DNA from: an uncultured Rhodobacterales bacterium
GTDB taxonomy: Bacteria; Pseudomonadota; Alphaproteobacteria; Rhodobacterales; Rhodobacteraceae
Direction: 5' to 3'
NCBI GenBank assembly: GCA_903845215.1
Contig: CAIMWI010000029.1
Coordinates: 38,726 to 102,725, forward strand
Length of the DNA stretch: 64,000 bases
Below the pieces are notes generated by a model, which worked only from the letters and a program-made list of their open reading frames with translations, was not told the origin of the DNA and did no database searches. A program made the position numbers and the translations under genes. Positions 46,602 to 56,036 of the stretch are shown in pieces; the stretch's first letter is position 1, and each line of letters begins with the position of its first letter.

Positions 46602-48041
46602 ATGATCTGGTCGCTTTTGCGCATCGTTGTCTTTTTGGCCGCCCTTTTGGCGCTGGCCTTTGGCTTTACCCTTTTGGCGCAGGCCGATGCGGTGCTGCGC
46701 TTGTCTTTTGCCGGATGGGAACTGACGCTGCACCCGCTGCAAATCGCCATCGCGGGTCTTGTGGCTTTGGGTCTGGTCTGGGGCATCTTAAAGCTTTTGG
46801 GCCTGCTTTTGGCCGTCTTGCGCTTTTTAAATGGGGACGAGACGGCCATCTCCCGCTATCTTGACCGCAACCGCGAACAGCGCGGCTTTCAAGCACTGGC
46901 CGATGGCATGATGGCGCTTGCCGCAGGCGAAGGCCGCTTGGCCCTGATCAAGGCGCAGCGGGCGCAATCTTATCTTGACCGTCCCGAACTGACCAACCTG
47001 CTGATCGCCCAAGCCGCCGACCTGTCAGGCGACACCCCCCGCGCGTCCGAGGCGTTCAAGGCCCTGCTCGCCGACCCGCGCACCCGCTTTGTGGGCATTC
47101 GCGGCCTGCTGAAACAAAAACTGGCCGAAGGCGATACCGACACCGCCCTGAAGTTGGCTGAAAAGGCGTTCGAGCTGAAGCCCCGCCATGCCGAATCACA
47201 AGACACTCTGCTGAAATTGCAATCGGGGGCCGCCGATTGGAAAGGCGCGCGCGCCACGCTGACAGCGCAGGCCAAATCGGGTGCGCTGCCCAAAGACCTG
47301 TTCCGCCGCCGCGATGCCGTCTTGGCCCTGCAAGAGGCGAAAGGCGTCTTTGACGAAGGGGCCAGCATTGATGCCCAAGAAGCCGCCATTGCCGCCAACA
47401 AGCAATCGCCCGACCTGATCCCCGCTGCCGCCATGGCCGCGCGCAGTTATCTGAACCGTGGCGACAAAAAAAACGCCACCCGCGTGCTGAAAAAGGCGTG
47501 GGACGCGATGCCCCACCCCGACCTTGCCGCCGCCTTTGCCGAGATCGAACCGGAAGAAACCCCCGACGCCCGCCTGAAACGCTTTCGTGCGCTGACAGCA
47601 CTTCACCCTGACAATTTGGAAACCAAGCAACTGCTGGCCGAACTTTCCATCGCCGCCGAAGATTTTCCCGCCGCCCGCCGCGCCTTGGGCGATCTGCCCA
47701 CCAGCCAACCCACCCGCCGCATTTTGGCCATCATGGCCGCCGTCGAGCGCGGCGAAGGCGGGGATGAGGCCACCGTGCGCGCTTGGCTGTCTAAAGCGCT
47801 GACAGCCCCGCGCGGCCCGCAATGGTGCTGCGACAAATGCCAAGCGGTGCATTCGGAATGGGCCCCGATCTGCGATAATTGTCAGGGTTTTGATACCCTT
47901 AGCTGGCGCGCTCCGGTCGAAACCACAGGCGTCAGCGCCACAGCGGCCGAGATGTTGCCGGTGATCGTCGCAGCGCCAAAACCCGCCCCTGATGGCCCCA
48001 AACCGATTGATCTGGAAGCCATCGGTCGGCGGGCGAATTAA
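46602..48041 (+). CDS. hemY: HemY-like TPR membrane protein (Orf52)
   Basis: This 479-residue protein has two N-terminal membrane segments (about 5-27 and 40-65), then tetratricopeptide-like helices. The C-terminus carries two CxxC pairs (C410/C413 and C424/C427) typical of a small zinc ribbon. Despite the name it is not an oxidase; in Mic60 studies it is the neighbouring Orf52. Its stop TAA shares a TTAA with the hemE stop on the other strand. The exact role is not known. Confidence 0.85.
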   Translation: MIWSLLRIVVFLAALLALAFGFTLLAQADAVLRLSFAGWELTLHPLQIAIAGLVALGLVWGILKLLGLLLAVLRFLNGDETAISRYLDRNREQRGFQALADGMMALAAGEGRLALIKAQRAQSYLDRPELTNLLIAQAADLSGDTPRASEAFKALLADPRTRFVGIRGLLKQKLAEGDTDTALKLAEKAFELKPRHAESQDTLLKLQSGAADWKGARATLTAQAKSGALPKDLFRRRDAVLALQEAKGVFDEGASIDAQEAAIAANKQSPDLIPAAAMAARSYLNRGDKKNATRVLKKAWDAMPHPDLAAAFAEIEPEETPDARLKRFRALTALHPDNLETKQLLAELSIAAEDFPAARRALGDLPTSQPTRRILAIMAAVERGEGGDEATVRAWLSKALTAPRGPQWCCDKCQAVHSEWAPICDNCQGFDTLSWRAPVETTGVSATAAEMLPVIVAAPKPAPDGPKPIDLEAIGRRAN

Positions 48042-49066
48042 CCGCGCACCGCTTCGATCATGCGCGACACGTTGTCAGGGTCGGCATCCGGTGTGATGCC
48101 ATGCCCAAGGTTGAAAATATGCGCCCCGCCTTTGAAGGCATCCACCACACGGCGGGTTTCGCGCACAAGGGCTGCGCCCCCTGTCACCATATGTTCGGGC
48201 GCAAGATTGCCCTGCACGCAGCCAGAAATTTGCACATGCTCCGCCGCCCATTCGGGGCTGACGGAATTGTCCAAGGCCACGCAATCCGCCCCCGTTGCTT
48301 TGGCAAAGCCGACATAGCCCTGCCCTGCTTCCCGCGGGAAGGCGATCACGGGCAGGCCGGGGTGGCGCGCTTTGAGGGCATGGATGATCTGTTTGGCGGG
48401 GGTCAGCGCGAAGTCGATGAAATCTTGGCCCTTCAGGCTACCGGCCCAGCTGTCAAACAGCTTCACCACCTCGGCCCCTGCCAGCACTTGCATCGACAGA
48501 TATTCAATTGTCGCCGCCGTAATCGCGTCGATCAAAGCTTGAAACGTGGCACGGTCTGCCGCCTTCAACGCATGGGCAGCGCCTTGATCTTTGCTGCCGC
48601 GACCGGCGATCATATAGGTGGCCACCGTCCACGGTGCGCCCGCAAAGCCGATCAGCGTGGTGTCGCGCGGCAGTTCGCGCGCCAGAATGCGCACGGTTTC
48701 GTAAATGGGGGCCAGCGTGTCGTGGATATCTTCCTTGGGCTTTAGGCCCTTAACCCCTGCCATCGTGGTGATGGTCGACAAGCGCGGCCCTTCGCCCGTT
48801 TCAAACCACAGATCTGCCCCCATGGCTTGTGGCAACAGCAAGATATCGGCAAACAAGATCGCCGCATCAAACCCGTAGCGGCGGATTGGTTGCAATGTCA
48901 CCTCTGCCGCAAGGTCCGAATTGTAGCACAGCGCTAGAAAATCCCCCGCCTGTGCGCGCGTCGCGCGGTATTCCGGCAGATAACGCCCCGCCTGCCGCAT
49001 CATCCAGATGGGCGGTGTGGGAAGGACTTCGCCGGCCAAGGCGCGCAGGATGGTCTTGTTGGGCAT
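48038..49066 (-). CDS. hemE: Uroporphyrinogen decarboxylase
   Basis: This 342-residue enzyme makes coproporphyrinogen [19 protein letters not shown] (16-31) and the [14 protein letters not shown] and FDSWAG segments are hallmarks. It is divergent from hemC, with 88 bases between the starts that contain a PpsR/CrtJ-type box. Its end overlaps hemY by four bases. Control by the photosynthesis repressor is inferred from that box. Confidence 0.97.
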   Translation of the reverse strand: MPNKTILRALAGEVLPTPPIWMMRQAGRYLPEYRATRAQAGDFLALCYNSDLAAEVTLQPIRRYGFDAAILFADILLLPQAMGADLWFETGEGPRLSTITTMAGVKGLKPKEDIHDTLAPIYETVRILARELPRDTTLIGFAGAPWTVATYMIAGRGSKDQGAAHALKAADRATFQALIDAITAATIEYLSMQVLAGAEVVKLFDSWAGSLKGQDFIDFALTPAKQIIHALKARHPGLPVIAFPREAGQGYVGFAKATGADCVALDNSVSPEWAAEHVQISGCVQGNLAPEHMVTGGAALVRETRRVVDAFKGGAHIFNLGHGITPDADPDNVSRMIEAVRG

Positions 49067-49120
49067 GTCAGGCTCCGTCAGGTCAAAGGATAGTTCTGTT
49101 TAACATCGCGTTGTGGCAGT

Positions 49121-49138
49121 TGTCAGGGCAGAATGACA
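49121..49138. promoter_or_regulatory. PpsR/CrtJ-type box between hemE and hemC
   Basis: TGTCAGGGCAGAATGACA fits TGTCA-N8-TGACA, the complete symmetric PpsR/CrtJ consensus (TGT-N12-ACA core). It ends 16 bases before the hemC start and lies 55 bases upstream of hemE. Confidence 0.7.
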
Positions 49139-49154
49139 GCGTTATGCCTAGGGC

Positions 49155-50090
49155 ATGACACACGCACTTCCCACCCCCGCCCACCCTTTCAAAATCGGCA
49201 CGCGCGGCTCTCCCCTCGCGCTTTGGCAGGCGCACGAGGTGCGGCGCTGTCTTATGGCCGCCTATTCCCTGCCCGAAGCGGCGTTCGAGATCGTGGTGAT
49301 CAAGGTCACCGGCGATCAGATTTTGGACAAGGCGCTGAAAGAGATCGGCGGCAAGGGTCTGTTCACCCGCGAGATTGAAGAGGCGCTGCTGGATGGCGGC
49401 ATCGATATCGCCGTGCATTCCATGAAAGATATGCCCACGGTGCAGCCTGCGGGTCTGCTTTTGGACTGCTATCTGCCGCGCGAAGATGTGCGCGATGGCT
49501 TCGTTTCGCCCAGTGTCGCGGCATTGATGGACTTGCCGCAGGGGGCCACCGTTGGGTCTTCCAGCCTGCGCCGCCGTGCGCAGTTGGCGCACCGCAGGCC
49601 CGATCTGAAACTGGTCGAGTTTCGCGGCAATGTGCAAACGCGGATGAAAAAGCTGGAAGACGGCGTGGCGAGCGCCACGTTCTTGGCCATGGCGGGTTTG
49701 AACCGTCTGGGCATGGCGCATCACGCCAAGCCCATCGCCGTGACAGATATGCTGCCCGCCGTGGCGCAAGGGGCGATTGGCGTTGAACGCCGTTTGGATG
49801 ACCCGCGTGCAGAATCGATGCTGGCCGCCATTCACCACACCCCCACCGGCCAACAACTCGCCGCCGAGCGCGGCTTTCTGGCGCGGCTGGATGGGTCGTG
49901 CGAAACCCCAATTGCGGGCCTTGCCGTGCTGGAAGGTTCCACCCTGTGGCTGCGCGGTGAAATTCTGCGTCCAGACGGGGCTAGGGTCATCAGCGGTGAA
50001 TCGCGCGGCCCCGTGGCCGATGCTGCGGCCATAGGCGCGGCCTTGGCCGATCAGTTGTTGGCCGAGGCCGGGCCGGGGTTTTTTGACTGA
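49155..50090 (+). CDS. hemC: Hydroxymethylbilane synthase (porphobilinogen deaminase)
   Basis: This 311-residue enzyme polymerises four porphobilinogens. FKIGTRGSPLALWQA (12-26) is the family start, and the dipyrromethane cofactor cysteine is C249 in LDGSCETPIAG. No strong ribosome site precedes the ATG at 49155. It converges on bchO with five bases between stops, so the tetrapyrrole trunk pathway runs straight into the bacteriochlorophyll genes. Confidence 0.96.
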   Translation: MTHALPTPAHPFKIGTRGSPLALWQAHEVRRCLMAAYSLPEAAFEIVVIKVTGDQILDKALKEIGGKGLFTREIEEALLDGGIDIAVHSMKDMPTVQPAGLLLDCYLPREDVRDGFVSPSVAALMDLPQGATVGSSSLRRRAQLAHRRPDLKLVEFRGNVQTRMKKLEDGVASATFLAMAGLNRLGMAHHAKPIAVTDMLPAVAQGAIGVERRLDDPRAESMLAAIHHTPTGQQLAAERGFLARLDGSCETPIAGLAVLEGSTLWLRGEILRPDGARVISGESRGPVADAAAIGAALADQLLAEAGPGFFD

Positions 50091-50095
50091 ACCTG

Positions 50096-50968
50096 TCATG
50101 CGGCACCTGCCGCGCGCAGGTCTGCAAGAAACGCCAAGATCGGTGCCGCGACCAGTTGTGCCGCCTCTTCATGCACCAAATGCCCGTAGCCCGTGATGTC
50201 GTGCCATGTGGCGTTTGGCATAACCTGCGCTGCGCGTGCTGACACAGCAGGCGGCACGGCGCGGTCGTTGGTGGCGGTCAGCAGCAAGCTTGGCACCTTT
50301 TGATCCTTCAGCCGCCGCAAAAACGACGTCAGGGACCATTGCGCCATCATCGCCAAGGTCGCACCAACATGCGCAGGCTTTTGCATCAGGTGCAGGTACA
50401 AGGCCAGCCCTGCGTCATCCAGCGTGCTGCCCGTGGTGGCAATCAACTGGCGCACCTGTGCTGGGGTTCCGGCCAGTTTGCTAAACAGGTTGGGCACAAA
50501 GGGGGTCAGCGCCAGTGCCTTTGCCATGACAGGGAAAAGCCAGCCCTCTACCCCTTCAAACGGGCCAAGGGCAGAGTTGATGCCCACCACCGCCTTAAGG
50601 GGCAAAATCTCTGCCAACCGTTGCGCGATTGCCGCCCCTGCGGAATGGCCGATGATGGCAAAGGGCTGCCAGCCCTGTTGGCAGATTAGGGCGGCGATAT
50701 CTTCGGCCACAGGGTCCAGACCGCAGCGCCCCCGAACGCCCAGCACGGTAAAGCCCTGCCCGGGCAAATCCAGCGCCACGATCCGGTAGTGCGGGCTTAA
50801 CAGCGGGATCAGATGGCGAAAGCTGTGCGTTGCCCCGCCTGCGCCGTGCAGCAGCAGCACCAAGGGGCCAGTGCCAAACTCCTGCGCATGCCAAAGATGC
50901 GGCTTGCAGGCGATATGGCGCGACACCTCACGATAGGGCCAATCGGCGGGGATGATCGGTGCGCGCAT
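50096..50968 (-). CDS. bchO: Magnesium chelatase accessory alpha/beta hydrolase BchO
   Basis: This 290-residue alpha/beta-hydrolase has LVLLLHGAGGATHSF (36-50), the nucleophile elbow G-H-S-A-G at 107-111 and a late histidine in GYGHLVHEE. BchO is an accessory of magnesium insertion into protoporphyrin, though the detailed role is uncertain. The ATG follows directly on the bchD stop (TAGATG). The run crtA-bchI-bchD-bchO is the normal order in Rhodobacter. Confidence 0.92.
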   Translation of the reverse strand: MRAPIIPADWPYREVSRHIACKPHLWHAQEFGTGPLVLLLHGAGGATHSFRHLIPLLSPHYRIVALDLPGQGFTVLGVRGRCGLDPVAEDIAALICQQGWQPFAIIGHSAGAAIAQRLAEILPLKAVVGINSALGPFEGVEGWLFPVMAKALALTPFVPNLFSKLAGTPAQVRQLIATTGSTLDDAGLALYLHLMQKPAHVGATLAMMAQWSLTSFLRRLKDQKVPSLLLTATNDRAVPPAVSARAAQVMPNATWHDITGYGHLVHEEAAQLVAAPILAFLADLRAAGAA

Positions 50969-52636
50969 CTAGCTGCCTAGTGCCACTTGCAAGGCGGCAG
51001 ACAGGCGCTGGGCATCGGCGCGGGGCAAGGGCAGATAGGGGGCATCCAGCACCTCGGCCAAGCGGCGCAGGGCGGCTTGCGGGCGGTTTGCAATGTCAAT
51101 CACCAGTGCGGGAATGCCCGTGGCACGCAGGGCGCGGGCCAGTTTCAGGCTGTCAGCCTCGGCCGTCTCGCGGTTGGCGGTGCCGTCCAGCGCGATGTTG
51201 CCGCGCCCGTCGGTCAGCAAGGCCACCGTGGGCGTCATGCCCCGCGCTTTGGTCTGGCCCGCCAGTTCAAACGCCATCTGCAACCCTGCGGCTAGGGGTG
51301 TGCCACCGCCACCGGGCAACGATGCCAGCCGCCGTTTGGTTTGCACCAAAGACCGCGTCGGCGGCAGCATCAGGTCCGCTGTCGTGCCCCGAAAGGCGAT
51401 CAGCGCCACATGGTCGCGCCGCGCATAGGCCTGTGCCAAAAGCAACTCTACCGCGCCCTTCGCCTCACCCAACCGGGCCAAAGCGGACGAGCCAGAGGCA
51501 TCGACCGCAAAGATCAGCACCCTGTCAGAGGTTTCCTGATACCGCTTCAACCGCAGGTCGCTTTGGCGAATCTCTAAACGTGTCGCATCGGGCGTGCGGC
51601 GACGCAGCGGTTGCCAAGGGGCCGCAGCGCGCAGCGTGGCCACCAGATCAATCCGCTTGCCAGACCCCGGCGTGCCGGGCCGAGAGGGCAGGGGCCGCCC
51701 GCGATGGTTGCCCTTGCGCACCGCCCCACTGCCCGACCCCTTGGCACTGCGGGCCGCTTTGCCTGCCGCAAGGCGCGCCAAAAGATCGGCGGGCAGGGCG
51801 GCGCGGATCGCTTCCAGCAAGATGTCATCAGGCAGGCGGTCTTGTTGGGATTGCTCTTGGTCTTGATCGCCTTGGTCGGGGGAATCAGGTGGCTCTGGGG
51901 GTGGCGGTGGGGCATCGCTGTCCTCCGCCTGCGGCGGCAGATCGCCGCGATGGGCCAGCGTCAGCTCTGCCGCGTGGCGCAGCGTGGTGTCTGACGCCTG
52001 ATCCTCGCCGCGCCAAGCAGCCAAAGCCCGCGCCACGGCCAAAGCCAGCATCGGCGCTCGCAGCGAGGGGATGCCCATCGCCGCAGCCACGGTTGTCAAG
52101 CTTTCCAGCGCCGTTTTGGGCAAGGTGGTGGTCGCACGCCGCGCACGGGCGGCGGCTATGGCAGCGGGCGACAGAGTGATTTGTTGTGTGTCGGAATAAC
52201 CCACCTCTGTCAGATCCAAAAACAGGGCCAAGCGGTCTGACAGGCCAGTGGGCAGGCTTTCTTCCGGCTCTGCCCCCTCATCCAGGGTGATCAGGCACGG
52301 CCCCGCCTCGTCCAGCCAGCGCGACAGGCGGGCGGATAGGCCAAGGGGGCAGCGTTCGGCCATGGTCAGGATCACGGGGTCGGTTGATGCCAAAAGACCA
52401 GCCGTTGCAACCAAACTACCTGCCGCCAAGGTTGCCGCCAGATCAACGCCGCCAAACAGTGCCGTGTCATCCACGCCTGGATGGATCCGCCGCGCTTGGG
52501 GCAACGCCTGCGTGACACGATCACGCACCGCCGAACTGCGGGCGCGCAGCCACAAGCCCTTAACACCCGAAGGATCAACCGCCAGCACAGCCAACGCCAG
52601 TTCGGCGCGCTGCCATGGCGTCAAGGGATCGCTCAT
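50969..52636 (-). CDS. bchD: Magnesium chelatase subunit D
   Basis: This 555-residue protein has an AAA-like N-terminal part without a complete Walker A, then a proline- and acid-rich linker (about 234-270). The C-terminal integrin-I/VWA domain has the MIDAS motif D-A-S-G-S at 379-383. With BchI and BchH it inserts magnesium into protoporphyrin IX, committing it to bacteriochlorophyll. It overlaps bchI as ATGA. Confidence 0.95.
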   Translation of the reverse strand: MSDPLTPWQRAELALAVLAVDPSGVKGLWLRARSSAVRDRVTQALPQARRIHPGVDDTALFGGVDLAATLAAGSLVATAGLLASTDPVILTMAERCPLGLSARLSRWLDEAGPCLITLDEGAEPEESLPTGLSDRLALFLDLTEVGYSDTQQITLSPAAIAAARARRATTTLPKTALESLTTVAAAMGIPSLRAPMLALAVARALAAWRGEDQASDTTLRHAAELTLAHRGDLPPQAEDSDAPPPPPEPPDSPDQGDQDQEQSQQDRLPDDILLEAIRAALPADLLARLAAGKAARSAKGSGSGAVRKGNHRGRPLPSRPGTPGSGKRIDLVATLRAAAPWQPLRRRTPDATRLEIRQSDLRLKRYQETSDRVLIFAVDASGSSALARLGEAKGAVELLLAQAYARRDHVALIAFRGTTADLMLPPTRSLVQTKRRLASLPGGGGTPLAAGLQMAFELAGQTKARGMTPTVALLTDGRGNIALDGTANRETAEADSLKLARALRATGIPALVIDIANRPQAALRRLAEVLDAPYLPLPRADAQRLSAALQVALGS

Positions 52637-53637
52637 GGCAGGGTTTCTTCCACCACCCGCGCCACGCGCGAGGCGGACCCCGCCTCATCCAGCGGATCGC
52701 GGCGCAGGCGGTGACCCAAGGCGCTGGTGGCGACCTGTTTCAGGTGCCCGCGTGTCACCGTTTCGGCCCCCTCATAGGCCGCAATCGCGCGCGCAGCGCG
52801 CAGCAAGGTCAACTCTCCGCGCAGCCCGTCTGACCCAAGCGCAATGCACAAAGCCGCGCAATCGTGCAGCACAGCACCAGGGGTCTTCAGCGCAGGCAAA
52901 GCCGCACGCGCGGCTAGAATTTGCTTGCGCAGCGCCATGTCCTTGGTGCGCCATTTCTTCATGAACGCGGCATTGTCATTCTCATAGGCATCGCGGCGGC
53001 GCATCACCTCGACACGGGTTTCTATATCACGCGGCGAGATCACCTCGACCGACAGGCCGAAACGGTCCAGCAACTGGGGGCGCAGTTCCCCCTCTTCGGG
53101 GTTGCCTGACCCTACCAGCACAAAGCGCGCTGCGTGGCGGATCGACAGGCCCTCACGCTCGACCACGTTTTGGCCAGATTGGGCCACGTCTAACAGCAGG
53201 TCGACGATATGGTCTTCCAGCAGATTGACCTCGTCAATGTACAGATAGCCCCGATTGGCCCGGGCCAGAAGGCCGGGTTCAAAGGCCTTTTCGCCGCGTG
53301 TCAGGGCGCGTTCGATGTCTAATGCGCCGACCACGCGGTCTTCAGTGGCCCCCAACGGCAGGTCGATGACAGGCGTGGGGCGTTTGACCATCTTGCCCGA
53401 TTTCGGCCCCGCCCAATCGGGCACATCTTCGATGCGGGCAGAGTTGACGGGACACCCTTCGACCGCTTCGATTTCTGGCAACAGCGCTGCCAAGGCGCGC
53501 ACGGCGGTGGATTTGCCCGTGCCCCTGTCGCCAAACACCAACACCCCGCCAATGCCCGGATCAATCGCGGTCAGCACCATGGCTTGCTTCATCGCGCCTT
53601 GGCCCACGATGGCCGAGAAGGGGAAAGGTTGGCTCAT
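52633..53637 (-). CDS. bchI: Magnesium chelatase ATPase subunit I
   Basis: This 334-residue AAA+ ATPase has the Walker A motif GDRGTGKST at 36-44, Walker B L-Y-I-D-E-V-N and the NPEEGELRPQLLDRFGL segment. The ATG at 53637 overlaps the crtA stop by four bases; the longer frame upstream lies inside crtA. It should form the motor complex with BchD. Confidence 0.97.
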   Translation of the reverse strand: MSQPFPFSAIVGQGAMKQAMVLTAIDPGIGGVLVFGDRGTGKSTAVRALAALLPEIEAVEGCPVNSARIEDVPDWAGPKSGKMVKRPTPVIDLPLGATEDRVVGALDIERALTRGEKAFEPGLLARANRGYLYIDEVNLLEDHIVDLLLDVAQSGQNVVEREGLSIRHAARFVLVGSGNPEEGELRPQLLDRFGLSVEVISPRDIETRVEVMRRRDAYENDNAAFMKKWRTKDMALRKQILAARAALPALKTPGAVLHDCAALCIALGSDGLRGELTLLRAARAIAAYEGAETVTRGHLKQVATSALGHRLRRDPLDEAGSASRVARVVEETLP

Positions 53638-54425
53638 GCTGCGTCCTTTTTCATCAGGGGGCTTTGCCCGCCCCAAGTGCCCCAATCGTCCAGAATGCGA
53701 AAGCGGGCGTAAAGTTCTTCGGAAAACCAGTTCTCGGCGCGCACCGCTTGGATGGCGCGGCCATGCGGGCCGTTGCCGCGGGCGAAGTTGGCCATAGCGG
53801 CGGCATCCGGCCAGATCGAGAAGGTGACTTGATGCAGCAAGGGCACCTCGCCGATGCCGATCTTGAAGATCACATTGGGGTCTTGGCCAATGACGGCAGA
53901 GATATCAGGCACCCGCCGCCAAAAGCGCAGGAAGGTGGATGCCTTCATCGACGCACGGGTGAGTGCGACGATGGGGCCGTTGGGCGGCGTGGCATCTGGT
54001 GGCGGCACAAAGGGCGCTTTGCCTGACCACAAGCCACGGGCCGAGGTCGGCTCTAACAAAATCGTCCAGCTTTCGGCGGCGCGTTTGCGCCAGCGGCGAT
54101 AGACGGGGGCGGTGTCAACGCTGGCACGCGCTGTTTGCGCATCTGGCCAAGTGGCCAAGATCGCCCAGACGCCGAAATTGGGCTTGGGCGTAAAGCCCTG
54201 CCCCGTGCCCGACCCGCACAGTTTCCAAAACCCCACCTGAGGCATGCGCATAAAAGACACCCGCGCAGCCCCCATCTGCCCCAGAACCCATAAACGGGTT
54301 GCGAGTGTGGGGAAGCGAAACAGCGAGAGCGTGACGACGTTGATGATGCGCCTCTTGGTGCGTTTGTCAGACGAGTTTGACAGTATCTGCAAGCATAGCA
54401 AAGAGGATTGAGAGAAATTTTGCAA
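53634..54425 (-). CDS. crtA: Spheroidene monooxygenase CrtA
   Basis: CrtA adds the keto group of spheroidenone under oxic conditions. RLWVLGQMG, FWKLCGSGTGQGFTPKPNFGVWAILATWPD and VYRRWRKRAAESWTILLEPTSARGLWSG are family hallmarks. Homology begins at VVTLSLFRFP (about 54338), but no ATG, GTG or TTG lies there. The nearest in-frame candidates are TTG codons at 54392-54425, beyond a PpsR box. An AAGAGG at 54356-54351 sits six bases before an ATC at 54344, so a rare ATC start is possible. The coordinates give the longest frame with a recognised start. Confidence 0.9.
   Translation of the reverse strand: MQNFSQSSLLCLQILSNSSDKRTKRRIINVVTLSLFRFPTLATRLWVLGQMGAARVSFMRMPQVGFWKLCGSGTGQGFTPKPNFGVWAILATWPDAQTARASVDTAPVYRRWRKRAAESWTILLEPTSARGLWSGKAPFVPPPDATPPNGPIVALTRASMKASTFLRFWRRVPDISAVIGQDPNVIFKIGIGEVPLLHQVTFSIWPDAAAMANFARGNGPHGRAIQAVRAENWFSEELYARFRILDDWGTWGGQSPLMKKDAA
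54365..54382. promoter_or_regulatory. PpsR/CrtJ-type box at crtA
   Basis: TGTCAGACGAGTTTGACA fits TGTCA-N8-TGACA fully. It lies just upstream of the likely crtA translation start, where it should control crtA-bchI-bchD-bchO. Confidence 0.75.
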
Positions 54426-54440
54426 TAGAAAGGCAAGTAT

Positions 54441-54458
54441 TGTAAATTAAACTAGACA
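54441..54458. promoter_or_regulatory. PpsR/CrtJ-type box at crtI
   Basis: TGTAAATTAAACTAGACA fits the TGT-N12-ACA core. It is 16 bases before the crtI start and 76 bases from the crtA box, the paired arrangement expected of this repressor. Confidence 0.65.
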
Positions 54459-54473
54459 GTATATCGTAGCCTC

Positions 54474-56036
54474 ATGCTGACAGAATCCAAACCCCACCCC
54501 TTAGAAACCGCCCCGAATGCGGGGGCCGAGGCGATTGTCATCGGCGCCGGCCTTGGCGGGCTTGCGGCGGCGATGCGGCTGGGGGCCAAGGGCTACCGTG
54601 TGACCGTGATTGACCGCTTGGATATGCCGGGCGGGCGGGGCTCTTCGATCAGTCAGGGTGGCTACCGCTTCGATCTGGGGCCAACCATCGTGACAGTGCC
54701 GCAAGTGCTGCGCGAGCTTTGGGCCGCCTGTGGCCGCGATTTTGACCGCGATGTCGATCTGCGCGCGATGGACCCGTTTTATGAAATCCGCTGGCAAGAC
54801 GGGTCAAACTTCACCGCCCGCCAATCCACCGATGCGATGCGCGCCGAGGTGGCACGCCTGTCGCCCGATGATTTGCCCGGCTATGACCGCTTTTTGAAAG
54901 ATTCCGAGCGCCGCTATGCCTTTGGCTTTGAAGACCTTGGCCGCCGCCCGATGCACAAATTGTGGGATTTGATCAAGGTTCTGCCGACCTTTGCCGCGTT
55001 ACGGGCGGATAAGTCGGTCTACGCCCATGCGGCATCGCGCGTCAAAGACGAACGCCTGCGCTTTGCCTTGTCGTTTCACCCGCTGTTCATCGGCGGTGAC
55101 CCGTTTCATGTGACGTCGATGTATATCCTCGTCTCGCATCTGGAAAAGGAATTTGGCGTTCATTACGCCATGGGCGGGGTGGCGGCGATTGCTTTGGCGA
55201 TGGCGGGGGTGATTGCCGATCAAGGCGGCACCTTGCGCCTGAACGCCGAGGCGGACGAGATTTTGCTGTCAGATGGCCGCGCCACGGGTGTGCGGTTGAC
55301 TGATGGGCAGGTGCTGGCGGCGGATGTGGTCGTCTCGAACGCTGATTCGGGGCACACCTACGACCGGTTGCTGCGCAACCATCCGCGCAAAAGCTGGACA
55401 CAGGCGAAGCTGGCCCGCAAGCGGTGGTCGATGGGGTTGTTTGTCTGGTATTTCGGCACCAAGGGCACAAAGCTGAAATGGCCAGATGTCGGCCACCACA
55501 CCATCGTCGTCGGCCCGCGCTATAAACAGCATATCCGCGACATCTTCATCCGTGGCAAACTGGCCGAGGATATGAGCCTGTATGTGCATCGTCCCACCGT
55601 CACCGACCCATCGGCGGCCCCAGCGGGCGATGATACCTTTTATGCTCTTTCCCCCGTACCGCACCTTGGCATAGGCCAAACCGACTGGGCGGCCGAGGCC
55701 GAGCCGTACCGCCAAAAGATGCAAAAGATGCTGGAAGAGCGTTTGTTGCCGGGTTTGGGCGATCATTTGACCGAACAGTTGGTCTTTACCCCCAACAGTT
55801 TTGAAACCCGCTACCTATCGCCCTATGGCAGCGGTTTTTCGATTGAACCGCGTATTTTGCAATCGGCATGGTTTCGTCCGCATAACGTTTCGGAAGAGGC
55901 GAAGGGGCTGTATCTGGTGGGCGCGGGCACCCATCCGGGCGCAGGCCTGCCGGGGGTGATTTCCAGTGCCGAGGTTTTGGGAAAACTGGTGCCCGATGCG
56001 CCCCGCCGCACGGCCCGACGGATGGCTGCCGAATGA
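54474..56036 (+). CDS. crtI: Phytoene desaturase CrtI
   Basis: This 520-residue FAD protein desaturates phytoene to neurosporene in the spheroidene pathway. The dinucleotide loop VIGAGLGGLAAAMRL is at 22-36, GGRGSS at 53-58, and the C-terminal GAGTHPGAGLPGVISSAE is the CrtI signature. The ATG is at 54474. It overlaps crtB by four bases (ATGA). Oppositely oriented crtA shares the regulatory gap. Confidence 0.96.
   Translation: MLTESKPHPLETAPNAGAEAIVIGAGLGGLAAAMRLGAKGYRVTVIDRLDMPGGRGSSISQGGYRFDLGPTIVTVPQVLRELWAACGRDFDRDVDLRAMDPFYEIRWQDGSNFTARQSTDAMRAEVARLSPDDLPGYDRFLKDSERRYAFGFEDLGRRPMHKLWDLIKVLPTFAALRADKSVYAHAASRVKDERLRFALSFHPLFIGGDPFHVTSMYILVSHLEKEFGVHYAMGGVAAIALAMAGVIADQGGTLRLNAEADEILLSDGRATGVRLTDGQVLAADVVVSNADSGHTYDRLLRNHPRKSWTQAKLARKRWSMGLFVWYFGTKGTKLKWPDVGHHTIVVGPRYKQHIRDIFIRGKLAEDMSLYVHRPTVTDPSAAPAGDDTFYALSPVPHLGIGQTDWAAEAEPYRQKMQKMLEERLLPGLGDHLTEQLVFTPNSFETRYLSPYGSGFSIEPRILQSAWFRPHNVSEEAKGLYLVGAGTHPGAGLPGVISSAEVLGKLVPDAPRRTARRMAAE

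Noticed and set aside
50959..52179. 406-residue open frame on the plus strand opposite bchD
   Set aside because: It is a shadow of the GC-rich bchD coding strand with low-complexity composition and no recognisable fold.
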